Made by a program: the position numbers and the translations under genes. The notes beneath the pieces were generated by a model. That model saw only the letters and a program-made list of their open reading frames with translations, was not told the DNA's origin and made no database searches. Shown in pieces: positions 28,025 through 36,268 of a stretch of DNA of 64,000 nucleotides. The first letter of the stretch is position 1; each line of letters starts with the position of its first letter. This DNA is from Aureimonas sp. AU20 (lineage in GTDB: Bacteria; Pseudomonadota; Alphaproteobacteria; Rhizobiales; Rhizobiaceae): contig NZ_CP006367.1 in assembly GCF_001442755.1 (NCBI RefSeq), positions 620,001 to 684,000 on the forward strand. Reading direction: 5' to 3'.

Positions 28025-28041
28025 TCGGGCAAACTGCCCGA
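28025..28041. promoter_or_regulatory. Candidate MarR operator palindrome
   Basis: TCGGGCAAACTGCCCGA is a perfect seven-base inverted repeat around a three-base centre. It lies between the divergent peptidase and marR genes, 63 bases from the first ATG and 85 bases from the marR start. The size and symmetry suit a winged-helix dimer, but binding is inference. Confidence 0.45.
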
Positions 28042-28125
28042 CTGGGGAAGACTAGAGCCATTCATACCTAAACCGGATCGTGATGGTCTGGAATAAAACC
28101 CGATCCCGTAGAGGCCAGTAGCGAC

Positions 28126-28635
28126 GTGTCAGAGCTTACAACCGGAAATATGTTCGGCTTTCTGCTGACGGATACGTCGCGGCTATTTCGTCAGTATTTC
28201 GAACGAATGGTGACGGAAAACGGTTTTGGTCTGACGCCCGGCGAAATCCGGGCCCTGGGTTACGTCATCCGCTTTCGCGGCTCGCGTCAGGCGCTGCTGG
28301 CCGAGCGCATGGGCGTCGAGCCGATGACGCTCTCGGCCTATCTCGATCGCCTGGAAGGGCGCAGCCTCATCCGCCGGACGATGGACACCAGCGACCGGCG
28401 CGCCAAGCTGATAGAGCCGACCGAGGACGCCTACGCCGTGATGCGCGAGCTCGACCCGCTCTTCACGCGCATCTACCAGCAGCTGACGCAGGGGCTCGAC
28501 GCCGACGAGATGGCCGTCGTCGCCCAGTCGCTGGAAAAGCTGCGCGCCAACCTGACCAGCGATCCGCAGATCAAGGCGCCGTTCAATCTGATCGACCCCA
28601 GCGACGCCGCGACCCGGACCGACGGTCCCTGCTGA
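28126..28635 (+). CDS. MarR family transcriptional regulator
   Basis: The 169-residue winged-helix protein has the MarR layout: an N-terminal dimerisation helix (FLLTDTSRLFRQYFERMV), a HTH in RQALLAERMGVEPMTLSAYLDRLEGRSLI (about 56-84), the wing RRTMDTSDRRAKLIEPTEDA with the conserved D-x-R-R, and C-terminal helices. The start is a GTG at 28126; an ATG at 28150 (MFGFLL) is a possible alternative. MarR proteins often repress neighbouring genes in response to small aromatic or oxidising compounds. Candidates here are itself and the divergent peptidase. Confidence 0.92.
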   Translation: MSELTTGNMFGFLLTDTSRLFRQYFERMVTENGFGLTPGEIRALGYVIRFRGSRQALLAERMGVEPMTLSAYLDRLEGRSLIRRTMDTSDRRAKLIEPTEDAYAVMRELDPLFTRIYQQLTQGLDADEMAVVAQSLEKLRANLTSDPQIKAPFNLIDPSDAATRTDGPC

Positions 28636-28709
28636 GCGAACCGGGCATGGCGTCACCCGCGCCCGGCCTCGGCGAGAGCGTAGTGGCGCCTCGGCCGTAA
28701 ACGCCACCG

Positions 28710-29732
28710 CTATTCCGCCGCCTGCGAATGCGACGACGCCTCGCCGCCGAGCGCCAACATGGCTTCGGCGGCAATCGCGAAGGAGCGAACGCGCGCCCGG
28801 TGATCGTGGATCTGCCCGGTCAGGATGATCTCGTCCGGCTGGTAGCGGGCGATCAACCCCGCCAACCCGGCGCGCACATTGGTGGGCGAGCCTACAACCG
28901 ATACGCGCAAGGCCTCGTCGACGCCCGGCCGGAAGGCGGGGTCGATCACGTCCTCGATTGCCTCCACCGGGCGCGGCAGCGGGCCGGGGTGGCCGGAGCG
29001 CAGATTGGCGAAGGCCTGCTGCATCGAGCTCTGGAGTCGTTTGGCTTCCGCGTCCGTCTCGGCCGCGAAGACATTGGCCGCCAGCATGAAATAGGGTTTG
29101 TCCAGCGTTTCGGAGGGCCGGAAGGTCTGGCGATAGACCTCGATCGCATCGTCCAGCGCGCCCGGCGCGAAATGCGAGGCGAAGGCATAAGGCAGGCCGA
29201 GATGGGCCGCGAGCTGCGCGCCGTAGAGGCTGGAGCCGAGAATCCAGACCGGCACCTGCGTGCCCACGCCCGGCACGGCGCGAAGCCGCTGGTTGGGCGC
29301 GGCGTCCGCGAAATAGCTCATCAGCTCCACGACATCCTGCGGGAAGTTGTCGGAACTTTCCAGGTTTCGGCGCAGGGCGCGGGCGGTCAGCATGTCGGTG
29401 CCCGGCGCGCGGCCGAGGCCGAGATCGATGCGGCCGGGATGAAGCGTGGCGAGCGTGCCGAACTGCTCGGCAATCACCAGCGGCGCGTGGTTCGGCAGCA
29501 TGATGCCGCCGGCGCCGACGCGGATGCGCTGCGTGCCCGCCGCCACATGGCCGATCACCACCGCCGTCGCGGCGCTGGCAATGCCGGTCATGTTGTGATG
29601 CTCGGCCAGCCAGAAGCGATTGTAGCCCAGCCGCTCGGCCTCTTGGGCGAGGTGGAGCGTGTTGCGAAGCGCGTCGGCCGCCGTCGCGCCTTCGGGGATG
29701 GGCGACAGGTCGAGAACGGAATAGGGGATCAT
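28710..29732 (-). CDS. LLM class flavin-dependent oxidoreductase
   Basis: The 340-residue protein has the luciferase-like monooxygenase fold. Conserved blocks are [56 protein letters not shown] and the family-typical [14 protein letters not shown] and [27 protein letters not shown]. It belongs to the MsnO8/YhbW-like group whose substrates are mostly unknown. FMN is the expected cofactor. It converges with marR and lies downstream of argG on the same strand, but a GC hairpin separates it from argG. Confidence 0.93.
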   Translation of the reverse strand: MIPYSVLDLSPIPEGATAADALRNTLHLAQEAERLGYNRFWLAEHHNMTGIASAATAVVIGHVAAGTQRIRVGAGGIMLPNHAPLVIAEQFGTLATLHPGRIDLGLGRAPGTDMLTARALRRNLESSDNFPQDVVELMSYFADAAPNQRLRAVPGVGTQVPVWILGSSLYGAQLAAHLGLPYAFASHFAPGALDDAIEVYRQTFRPSETLDKPYFMLAANVFAAETDAEAKRLQSSMQQAFANLRSGHPGPLPRPVEAIEDVIDPAFRPGVDEALRVSVVGSPTNVRAGLAGLIARYQPDEIILTGQIHDHRARVRSFAIAAEAMLALGGEASSHSQAAE

Positions 29733-29804
29733 CGTTCGGTATCCTTGGCTTTTTCCTCATCTGGTTGCCAGGATGCCAAAAGTGAAGGGCCGAGGCGCTC
29801 GGCC

Positions 29805-29828
29805 GCCCGGCGGATCGCCCCGCCGGGC
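29805..29828 (-). terminator. GC hairpin after argG
   Basis: A perfect nine-base stem, GCCCGGCGG with CCGCCGGGC and a six-base loop, lies 20 bases beyond the argG stop. There is no clear T tract on the minus strand, so it may be an attenuator or RNA-stabilising hairpin rather than a true intrinsic terminator. Confidence 0.4.
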
Positions 29829-29847
29829 CGTCTCGTCCAGCCGTCTT

Positions 29848-31068
<1,221 letters not shown>

Positions 31069-31114
31069 GCTTCGGAAAGTCCCCGAAAAAGAGAGGAAAC
31101 GCTCCTGGAGCCTG

Positions 31115-31275
31115 GAGCCTGTTCGGGCACTCGGTCGGGTCGGTCCGACGGTGCTTTTCGCCGCCCCTTCGTCGCCTGTCCTCGCGGATGCGCGCTCGCA
31201 TCGCTCGAGGCCGGCGCCTCGCGGCGTCGAAAAATCCCTCGACGGCCCCCCGCCGACGAATGTCCAATCAGGCTC
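31115..31275. repeat. Palindromic interspersed element, copy A
   Basis: A 161-bp element with terminal inverted repeats, GAGCCTG at the left and CAGGCTC at the right. The left half continues with GGTCGGGTCGGTCCGACGG, as in the other copies. The interior has CTTTTCGCC on the left facing GGCGTCGAAAAA on the right, and GATGCGCGCTCGCATC at the tip, so a single strand can fold end to end. No open frame or transposase is inside. It fills the gap between argG and the PAP2 gene and ends five bases before the PAP2 stop. Confidence 0.8.
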
Positions 31276-31280
31276 TTAGC

Positions 31281-32216
31281 TCAGGCCGCCGCACGAAGAA
31301 AGAGTGCGCGCGCCTGCACCGCCGCATCGCGCCCGAACACCCGCAGCCGCTTGAGCGCGCGGGCGAGCGGCGCGCGCCAGCGCCCGTCGATGCCGCCGTC
31401 GATCGCCGCCGCATGCCGCGCGAAGACGCGGCCGAGAAGGAGCGCCGTCAGCGCGACGACGAGCCAGGACACCAAGACGTCGGACAGGAAATGGCTGCCG
31501 AAGGCCACGCGATTCAGCGAGAAGACCAGCATGGGAAGAAGCAGCGTGAGGCCGGCGCGAAGCCGCAGCCCGCGCGGCGCGAGCATCGCCAGCGCCATCA
31601 TCGCCATGGCGGAGGCCGCTTCGCCGGAGGAAAAGGAGCAATTGGTCCGGCAGGCGTCGGAGAACTGCCAGGCGACGGTGAAGCGGTCCTCGCCGCCGAA
31701 GGCCAGAATGTGCTCGGGCCGGGCGCGGCCGACCGTGTTCTTCAGCATATGCACGATGCCAAGACAGGCGACGAGATAGACCGATAGGACATGCAGGATC
31801 GCATGGGGCGGGGGGAGGAAGCGCCGCGCGCCCCAGAGCCCGCGCGCCAGAAGAAGCAGGGCGAGCGCAGAGGCGATCCAGATCGGCAGCACCCGGTTGA
31901 GGTCGCGGATCGCCAGCAATCCTTCGTCGCGCGACAGCGGAAAGCCCTGGCCCGGCACCGCGAAAAGGCCGGACACGGCAAGGTCGAGATGCGGAAAGGC
32001 GGCGAAGGCGAGACTGACTAGAACGAGAAGCGCGAAAAGGGCGCTAGCCGGGCGGTCGCGCACAAGGCTCCGGCCGCGCGCCAAGGCATCCTCGAATCGG
32101 CCCGGTCGCGCCAAGCTTCGGCGCCGATCGAAATTCGAGGTCCCAGTCCAAACCACGCGCTGCTCCCACGTCATGTTCGATTCGCGCGCGGATCCATGGG
32201 GAGGGCGCACGTCCAT
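31281..32216 (-). CDS. PAP2 superfamily phosphatase (lipid phosphatase-like)
   Basis: The 311-residue membrane protein has about six hydrophobic helices. The three PAP2 motifs are present but altered. Motif 1 is KNTVGRARP (159-167), intact. Motif 2 reads SSGEA (about 196-200), where the usual PSGH histidine is a glutamate. Motif 3 is NRVAFGSHFLSD (235-246) with Asn in place of Ser, keeping the nucleophilic His242 and Asp246. Members act on lipid phosphates such as undecaprenyl pyrophosphate, lipid A phosphate or phosphatidate. Substrate not visible. MTWEQRVV, 14 residues in, is an alternative start. A TATAAT box lies upstream. Confidence 0.85.
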   Translation of the reverse strand: MDVRPPHGSARESNMTWEQRVVWTGTSNFDRRRSLARPGRFEDALARGRSLVRDRPASALFALLVLVSLAFAAFPHLDLAVSGLFAVPGQGFPLSRDEGLLAIRDLNRVLPIWIASALALLLLARGLWGARRFLPPPHAILHVLSVYLVACLGIVHMLKNTVGRARPEHILAFGGEDRFTVAWQFSDACRTNCSFSSGEAASAMAMMALAMLAPRGLRLRAGLTLLLPMLVFSLNRVAFGSHFLSDVLVSWLVVALTALLLGRVFARHAAAIDGGIDGRWRAPLARALKRLRVFGRDAAVQARALFLRAAA

Positions 32217-32274
32217 TGCCGTATCGGCGCGGATGATGACGAGGACTTGTTGAATTTATGTCGCGGCTATGAAA

Positions 32275-32280
32275 ATTATA
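32275..32280 (-). promoter_or_regulatory. Candidate -10 box for the PAP2 gene
   Basis: On the minus strand this is TATAAT, a perfect consensus -10, about 58 bases before the PAP2 start. No good -35 hexamer is found at 16-18 bases (CTAAAT lies at 17). The call rests on the -10 and on the AT-rich setting. Confidence 0.35.
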
Positions 32281-32358
32281 TTCCAAGGGGGAATGAAATT
32301 TAGGGTGTCTTACTAATAAGAATGCTTCGATACTTGGCGCCTTGCAGTCGATGCCTCG

Positions 32359-32519
32359 GAGATTGTTTGGCAACTCGCTCGGGTCGGTCCGCCGTCGCCC
32401 GTCCGCACGGACCGTTGCCGATCCTCGCCGATGGCATAGGCATCACTCAGGTTTGGCGCGCCGTGAACGCATGAAAAACTCCTCGACGGCTTTCCTCCGC
32501 CGGGTCGTCGAACAGTCTC
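32359..32519. repeat. Palindromic interspersed element, copy B
   Basis: A 161-bp copy bounded by GAGATTGTTTGG and CGAACAGTCTC, which are inverted complements with a few mismatches. It shares CTCGGGTCGGTCCG, TCCTCGCCGATG and a GGCATCACTCAGGTTTGGCG segment (given here in part) with the copy at 33268. It lies directly upstream of the LysE gene. Confidence 0.8.
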
Positions 32520-32590
32520 TTGAAAACCGGCTTGTTTTCCTTTCGGCTTCGGGCGACATCGAAGGGCACGCGCCCGAAAGACGGTGGCCC

Positions 32591-33229
32591 ATGACCTTTC
32601 TGCCCGACGCTTCCGCCCTCCTCGCCTTCACGCTCGCCGCGATCGTGCTCACGATCACGCCGGGGCCGGACATGACGCTGTTTCTGGGGCGCACGCTGGC
32701 GCAGGGGCGGCGGGCCGGGATCGCGGCCATGCTGGGGGCCTGCTCGGGCGTCCTCGTTCACACCACGCTCGCCTCGATCGGCCTGTCCGCCCTGGTGGCC
32801 GCTTCGCCGGAGGCCTTCCTGGCGCTGAAGGTGGCGGGCGCGGCCTATCTCGCCTGGCTCGCCTTCGCCGCCATCCGCAACGGCTCGTCCTTTTCGCTGG
32901 AGCGGGAGGCGATGGCGCCGCAGCCCTTTCTGCGAAATTGGCTGACGGGGGTCGGGATCAATCTTCTCAACCCGAAGATCATCCTCTTCTTCGTCACCTT
33001 CCTGCCGCCCTTCGTGGCGGCGAACGATCCCTACGCCGGGCAGAAGCTGTTCTTCCTCGGCGTTTATTTCATCGTGATCGCGGTGCCCATGTCGATCGGC
33101 ATGATCTTCGCGGCTGACCGGATCGCCACGACCCTCAAGAAGAAGCCCAGCGTGATGCGCGCGATCGACTGGGTCTTCGCCTCGGTCTTCTCGGCCTTCG
33201 CCGTCCATATCCTTCTCGCCCGCGTCTGA
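32591..33229 (+). CDS. LysE/RhtB family amino-acid exporter
   Basis: The 212-residue protein has the RhtB/LysE pattern: first helix AFTLAAIVLTITPGPDMTLFLGRTLAQGRRAGIAAMLGA (quoted across its conserved core), the ITPGPD motif at about 19-24, then GTGVNLLNPK-like TGVGINLLNPKIILFFVTFLPPF. Six transmembrane helices are expected. Family members export basic or neutral amino acids or homoserine; substrate unknown. Start is the ATG beginning MTFLPDASA. The longer in-frame reading upstream covers the interspersed element and is rejected. Confidence 0.92.
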   Translation: MTFLPDASALLAFTLAAIVLTITPGPDMTLFLGRTLAQGRRAGIAAMLGACSGVLVHTTLASIGLSALVAASPEAFLALKVAGAAYLAWLAFAAIRNGSSFSLEREAMAPQPFLRNWLTGVGINLLNPKIILFFVTFLPPFVAANDPYAGQKLFFLGVYFIVIAVPMSIGMIFAADRIATTLKKKPSVMRAIDWVFASVFSAFAVHILLARV

Positions 33230-33267
33230 GGCGGGGCGGGGATGATGCGGCAAAGGGTCAGGGCTAA

Positions 33268-33429
33268 GAGCCTGTTTGGAAACTCGGTCGGGCCGGTCCG
33301 ACGGTTCTTTTTCGCCATCACTTCGTTGCCAATCCTCGCCGATGCCGCCGGCATCACTAAAGTTTGGCGCCTCGCGAACGGCGAAAAGTCGCTCGCCGGC
33401 CCTCCGCCGCCGAGTTTCCAAACAGCCTC
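33268..33429. repeat. Palindromic interspersed element, copy C (best preserved)
   Basis: A 162-bp element whose ends are near-perfect inverted repeats: GAGCCTGTTTGGAAACTCGG at the left and CCGAGTTTCCAAACAGCCTC at the right (one mismatch). Further in, CTTTTTCGCC faces GGCGAAAAG, and the tip holds GATGCC..GGCATC. The complete element can fold into one long imperfect hairpin. It lies between the LysE and EamA genes, ending 18 bases before the EamA start. Confidence 0.88.
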
Positions 33430-33447
33430 CAAGCCGGCGGCGCTCTG

Positions 33448-33867
33448 ATGGGCTGGCTCGGCTGGGCGCTCGCCTCGGCGGCGTTCGCCGCGCTCACCGC
33501 CATCTTCGGCAAGATCGGCGTCACCGGCGTCCAGTCCGACTACGCCACCTTTCTGCGCACGCTGGTGATCCTCGCTCTGATCGCCGGCATCGTGACGGTC
33601 GGCGGCCATTGGCGCAGCCCCGCCGGATTGCCCGGGCGCTCGCTCGCCTTTCTCGTCCTGTCGGGCCTTGCCACCGGCGCGTCCTGGCTCTGCTACTACC
33701 GCGCCCTGCAACTCGGCCAGGCGGCCGAGGTCGCGCCGATCGACAAGCTTTCCGTGGTTCTGGTCGCCCTGTTCGGCACGCTCTTTCTGTCGGAGCGACT
33801 GAGCCTCACGGGCTGGGCCGGCATCGCCCTGATCGCCACCGGCACGGTGCTCGTCGCCTGGCGCTGA
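33448..33867 (+). CDS. EamA-domain small transporter (half-size DMT protein)
   Basis: The 139-residue protein has a single EamA unit: WALASAAFAALTAIFGKIGVTGV at the start, then LAFLVLSGLATGASWLCYYRALQLG, APIDKLSVVLVALFGTLFLSERLS, and a last helix GWAGIALIATGTVLVAW. About five transmembrane helices. Full-size drug/metabolite transporters have two such units, so this one probably works as a dimer, as known for the short EamA (YcxC/RarD-like half) proteins. It is not a truncation, since start, stop and all helices are intact. Substrate unknown. Confidence 0.9.
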   Translation: MGWLGWALASAAFAALTAIFGKIGVTGVQSDYATFLRTLVILALIAGIVTVGGHWRSPAGLPGRSLAFLVLSGLATGASWLCYYRALQLGQAAEVAPIDKLSVVLVALFGTLFLSERLSLTGWAGIALIATGTVLVAWR

Positions 33868-33877
33868 GCCGTCTCAC

Positions 33878-34537
33878 TCAGGCATAGGCATAGGGCCCGC
33901 CGCGCTCCAGCGCGCGGATATAGGCCGGGCGGGCGTGGATGCGCTCCAGGAAGGCCGCCAAGTGCAGCCGTCCGCCGAAGCCGACGCGCGAGCCCGCCGC
34001 TTCCAGCGGGAAGCTCATCATGATGTCGGCCAGCGTCGGCTCCGCGCCGGCGAACCAGCCGGTCTCGGCCAGCGCGCCGTCCCAATAGTCGAGAAGCTCG
34101 GCCAGCCGGGGCTGCAGCAGGTGCCGGTCGACGCCGCGCATCAGCGCCTTGGCCACCGGGCGCATGAGAAGCGGGGCCTGGCCCGGAATGCGGCGGAACA
34201 CCAGCGTCATGAAAAGCGGCGGCATGGCCGAGCCCTCGGCATGGTGCAGGAAATGCTGCATCCGCCACCAGTCCGCCGAGCCGCGCTCGGGCTGGAGCCG
34301 GCCCTCGCCATAGGTGTCCGCGAGATAGGCGGCGATGGCGCCGGTCTCGGCCAGCGTCAGCGCGCCGTCGGTGAGGATGGGCGACTTGCCGAGCGGGTGG
34401 ATGCGCTTGAGCTCCGGCGGGGCGGCGAGCGAGGGCAGGCGCTCGTAGCGCTTCACCTCGTAGGGAACGCCCAGTTCCTCCAGCAGCCAGAGCACGCGCT
34501 GCGAGCGGGAGTTTTCCAGATGGTGGAGCGTGATCAT
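33878..34537 (-). CDS. Glutathione S-transferase family protein
   Basis: The 219-residue protein has an N-terminal thioredoxin-like domain, ITLHHLENSRSQRVLWLLEELGVPYEVKRYER, with the catalytic serine likely in ENSRSQR (S10 or S12), the cis-proline region HPLGKSPILTDG, and the glutathione-binding LAETGAIAAYLAD. The C-terminal helical domain contains WFAGAEPTLADIMMSFPLEA with the conserved capping aspartate. Soluble; substrate unknown. Start is MITLHHLE; the 40 in-frame upstream residues are unrelated. It converges with the EamA gene. Confidence 0.93.
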   Translation of the reverse strand: MITLHHLENSRSQRVLWLLEELGVPYEVKRYERLPSLAAPPELKRIHPLGKSPILTDGALTLAETGAIAAYLADTYGEGRLQPERGSADWWRMQHFLHHAEGSAMPPLFMTLVFRRIPGQAPLLMRPVAKALMRGVDRHLLQPRLAELLDYWDGALAETGWFAGAEPTLADIMMSFPLEAAGSRVGFGGRLHLAAFLERIHARPAYIRALERGGPYAYA

Positions 34538-34741
34538 GCCAGCCTCGGCTTGCGGTTTTCGCCAGGCGTGACGGAAGGCCGGCGGTCTCGATGCGGCAGA
34601 CCTAGCGCGGCAGGGGGCGGGGAACAGGCACCCGTCGTCTCTCCCACTGAGCGTCATCGCGTCGACGCTCGCGGCACCTGCGTCGGGGTGCCTGCATCTT
34701 CAGCGCTTGCGTCGGGGCGCGTTCCGGCCGATCCCTCGGAC

Positions 34742-35209
34742 ATGAGCGACCCCGCCCCCTTCCAGCTTCGCCCCGCTACGGATGCCGACCGCGAGGCGGT
34801 GAACGCGCTGTGGCACGCCAGCGCCGGCCTGCCCTCGGTCGGGGTTCCCGCCCTGCCGAGCCGCGAAGCGCTGCGCAAGCGGCTGGACGCGGAATGGGAC
34901 GGCCCCTGGCGCGTGACGCTGGCCGTGCGGGACGCGGCGATCCTCGGCTTTGCCGCCTTGAAGCCGGCGGAGCGGATTCTCGATCAGCTCTTCGTCCACC
35001 CCGACGCGCTGGGGCGCGGCGTCAGCTCGGCGCTGCTGGCCCATGCCAAGGCCGAGATGCCGGAGGGTTTCACGCTTCACACGCTGTCGGCCAACGCGCT
35101 GGCGCGAGGCTTCTACGAAGCCTCGGGGCTGACGCTCCTGCGCCACGGCGCGCTGCCGGCCACCGGCACGCCGATCACCTATTATGGCTGGGGCGGCGCA
35201 GCGGGCTGA
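34742..35209 (+). CDS. GNAT family N-acetyltransferase
   Basis: The 155-residue protein shows FQLRPATDADREAVNALWHASAG at the start, WRVTLAVRDAAILGFAALKPAERILDQLFVHPDALGRGVSSALLAHAKAEMPEG with the acetyl-CoA loop (A-L-G-R-G-V-S-S), and the final strand ALARGFYEASGLTLLRHG. Substrate unknown. It diverges from the GST gene. Confidence 0.88.
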   Translation: MSDPAPFQLRPATDADREAVNALWHASAGLPSVGVPALPSREALRKRLDAEWDGPWRVTLAVRDAAILGFAALKPAERILDQLFVHPDALGRGVSSALLAHAKAEMPEGFTLHTLSANALARGFYEASGLTLLRHGALPATGTPITYYGWGGAAG

Positions 35210-35592
35210 AACGGCGAGGGGCTCGGTCCTTATGTCATGGGCATCGCGAACGATCGGGCTTCGCGCCCGCACATTCCTCGAACTTCGCTTCTCGCGCCGG
35301 GGCAACCATCCATCGCCTGTGACAGCGTCGAGCGCTCTTGGAACGCGGAGCAAGACCTGCGGACGGAGGATGGGCGAGTTTTTCGTCCAGAGACGAGGAG
35401 CGAAGCTTAAGTGATGCCTGCGGCAGGCCTAAAGCATCGCGACGACGCCCTCGGCGAAAAGACCCCTCCAGCCGCACCACGACGTTTTGTTGGCTGCTTC
35501 GGGTGATGCCTGCGGCTTAGCTCAAGCCTTCGCGGCGAGGGGAGCGGGTAAACGCCCCATGCAGCCGACACCACAGCTTTTGTCGCAGGGTC
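35210..35592. other. Intergenic region carrying direct repeats (383 bp)
   Basis: No gene. The region lies between convergent genes, so it should hold no promoter for either neighbour. The right half (35413-35590) is a pair of direct repeats described separately. The left half has no recognised feature. Confidence 0.5.
35413..35590. repeat. Two diverged direct repeats, 92-bp period
   Basis: Unit 1 starts at 35413 and unit 2 at 35505. Both begin with GATGCCTGCGGC and share, in order, a short AAGC..TCGCG.CGA block, a CCCC..CAGCCG block, CCAC, and CTTTTGT or GTTTTGT. Overall identity is about 60-65 percent by eye. No open frame uses the period. The origin is unknown. Confidence 0.65.
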
Positions 35593-35817
35593 TCAGTCGA
35601 GCCCGACCGCCTTGCGCAGGGCGGCGTTGATGCGGTCCTGCCAGCCCGGCCCGTCTTCCTGAAAGCGCTCCAGAACCTCGGCGTCGAGGCGCAGCGTCAC
35701 GCTTTCGCGCGCGCCGGGAATGCGCGGCGCTTCCGCGACGCGGGCGGCTGGCTTGGCGGTGGCGGCCTTGAACGCGGCTTCCGCGGCGTCGCGCGGGTTG
35801 ACGGGGCGTCGTGACAT
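35593..35817 (-). CDS. BrnA/DUF4415 family antitoxin-like protein (orphan)
   Basis: The 74-residue protein ends with the BrnA (DUF4415) ribbon-helix-helix motif: VTLRLDAEVLERFQEDGPGWQDRINAALRKAV, where the family core is VTLRLD.EV...F...G.GWQ.RIN..LR. BrnA normally neutralises the RNase toxin BrnT and represses the brnTA operon. No BrnT-like gene (about 90 residues, upstream) is present: the upstream gene encodes a membrane protein. It is therefore an orphan antitoxin or a DNA-binding regulator. It follows the membrane protein gene by four bases. Confidence 0.82.
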   Translation of the reverse strand: MSRRPVNPRDAAEAAFKAATAKPAARVAEAPRIPGARESVTLRLDAEVLERFQEDGPGWQDRINAALRKAVGLD

Positions 35818-35821
35818 GGGA

Positions 35822-36268
35822 TCAGTCCTTTGCCGGCTGGACCGGGATGGGCGAAGGGGACGGGCGCCGGGGGCGACCGGCGCGGTGGCCGGCCAGGACC
35901 CAATAGGTCAGCGCGAAGGCAAGGCCCGCGACGATCGTCGCCGTCTGCAGGCGCATGTCGCCCACCGCCGGCCCGGCATGGGCGGCCACCGCGCCGCCGA
36001 CGAGCCCGGCGAGAAGGTGGATCAGCACCGAGCGCAGCCGCAGCGCCTCGCTCAGCACGAGAAAGATCAGGAAGGGCACGAAGGCCACCCAGCCGATCCC
36101 GGCGGCCATGGTGGTGAAGCCCATCGCCAGCTGGATCGTCTGCAGCGGGTCTGTGAAGGTCGCCCAGCCGATGTCCAGAAACGGCCAGAGCAGCGCGAAG
36201 GCCGCCGCGCAGCAGGCCAGCATGAAGCCGATCGGGACCAGGAAGAGGATGCGAAGAACGGTGCTCAC
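35822..36268 (-). CDS. Small integral membrane protein, unknown function
   Basis: The 148-residue product has four hydrophobic segments (about 4-30, 47-72, 78-98, 108-126) and a basic Pro/Ser-rich tail. I do not recognise the family. The start is a GTG at 36268 that overlaps the rlmN stop as GTGA, so translation is coupled to rlmN. An in-frame upstream reading lies inside rlmN and is rejected. Similar uncharacterised membrane proteins follow rlmN in related alphaproteobacteria, as I recall, which supports a real gene. Confidence 0.8.
   Translation of the reverse strand: MSTVLRILFLVPIGFMLACCAAAFALLWPFLDIGWATFTDPLQTIQLAMGFTTMAAGIGWVAFVPFLIFLVLSEALRLRSVLIHLLAGLVGGAVAAHAGPAVGDMRLQTATIVAGLAFALTYWVLAGHRAGRPRRPSPSPIPVQPAKD

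Larger units (their letters stand above)
32217..32590. other. Divergent PAP2/LysE intergenic region (374 bp)
   Basis: No gene. The first part (about 32245-32340) is strikingly A+T-rich for this genome, and 32359-32519 is a copy of the palindromic interspersed element. Promoters of the divergent genes are expected in the AT-rich part. Confidence 0.6.

Noticed and set aside
28636..28709. Copy of the 161-bp element between marR and the LLM gene
   Set aside because: The region has similar composition but none of the ordered blocks or terminal repeats.
35413..35590. CRISPR array
   Set aside because: Only two diverged units with a 92-bp period and no equal spacers; no cas genes in the window.
35593..35817. 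Complete BrnT/BrnA toxin-antitoxin system
   Set aside because: No BrnT-like gene is found upstream or downstream, so only an orphan antitoxin-like protein can be claimed.
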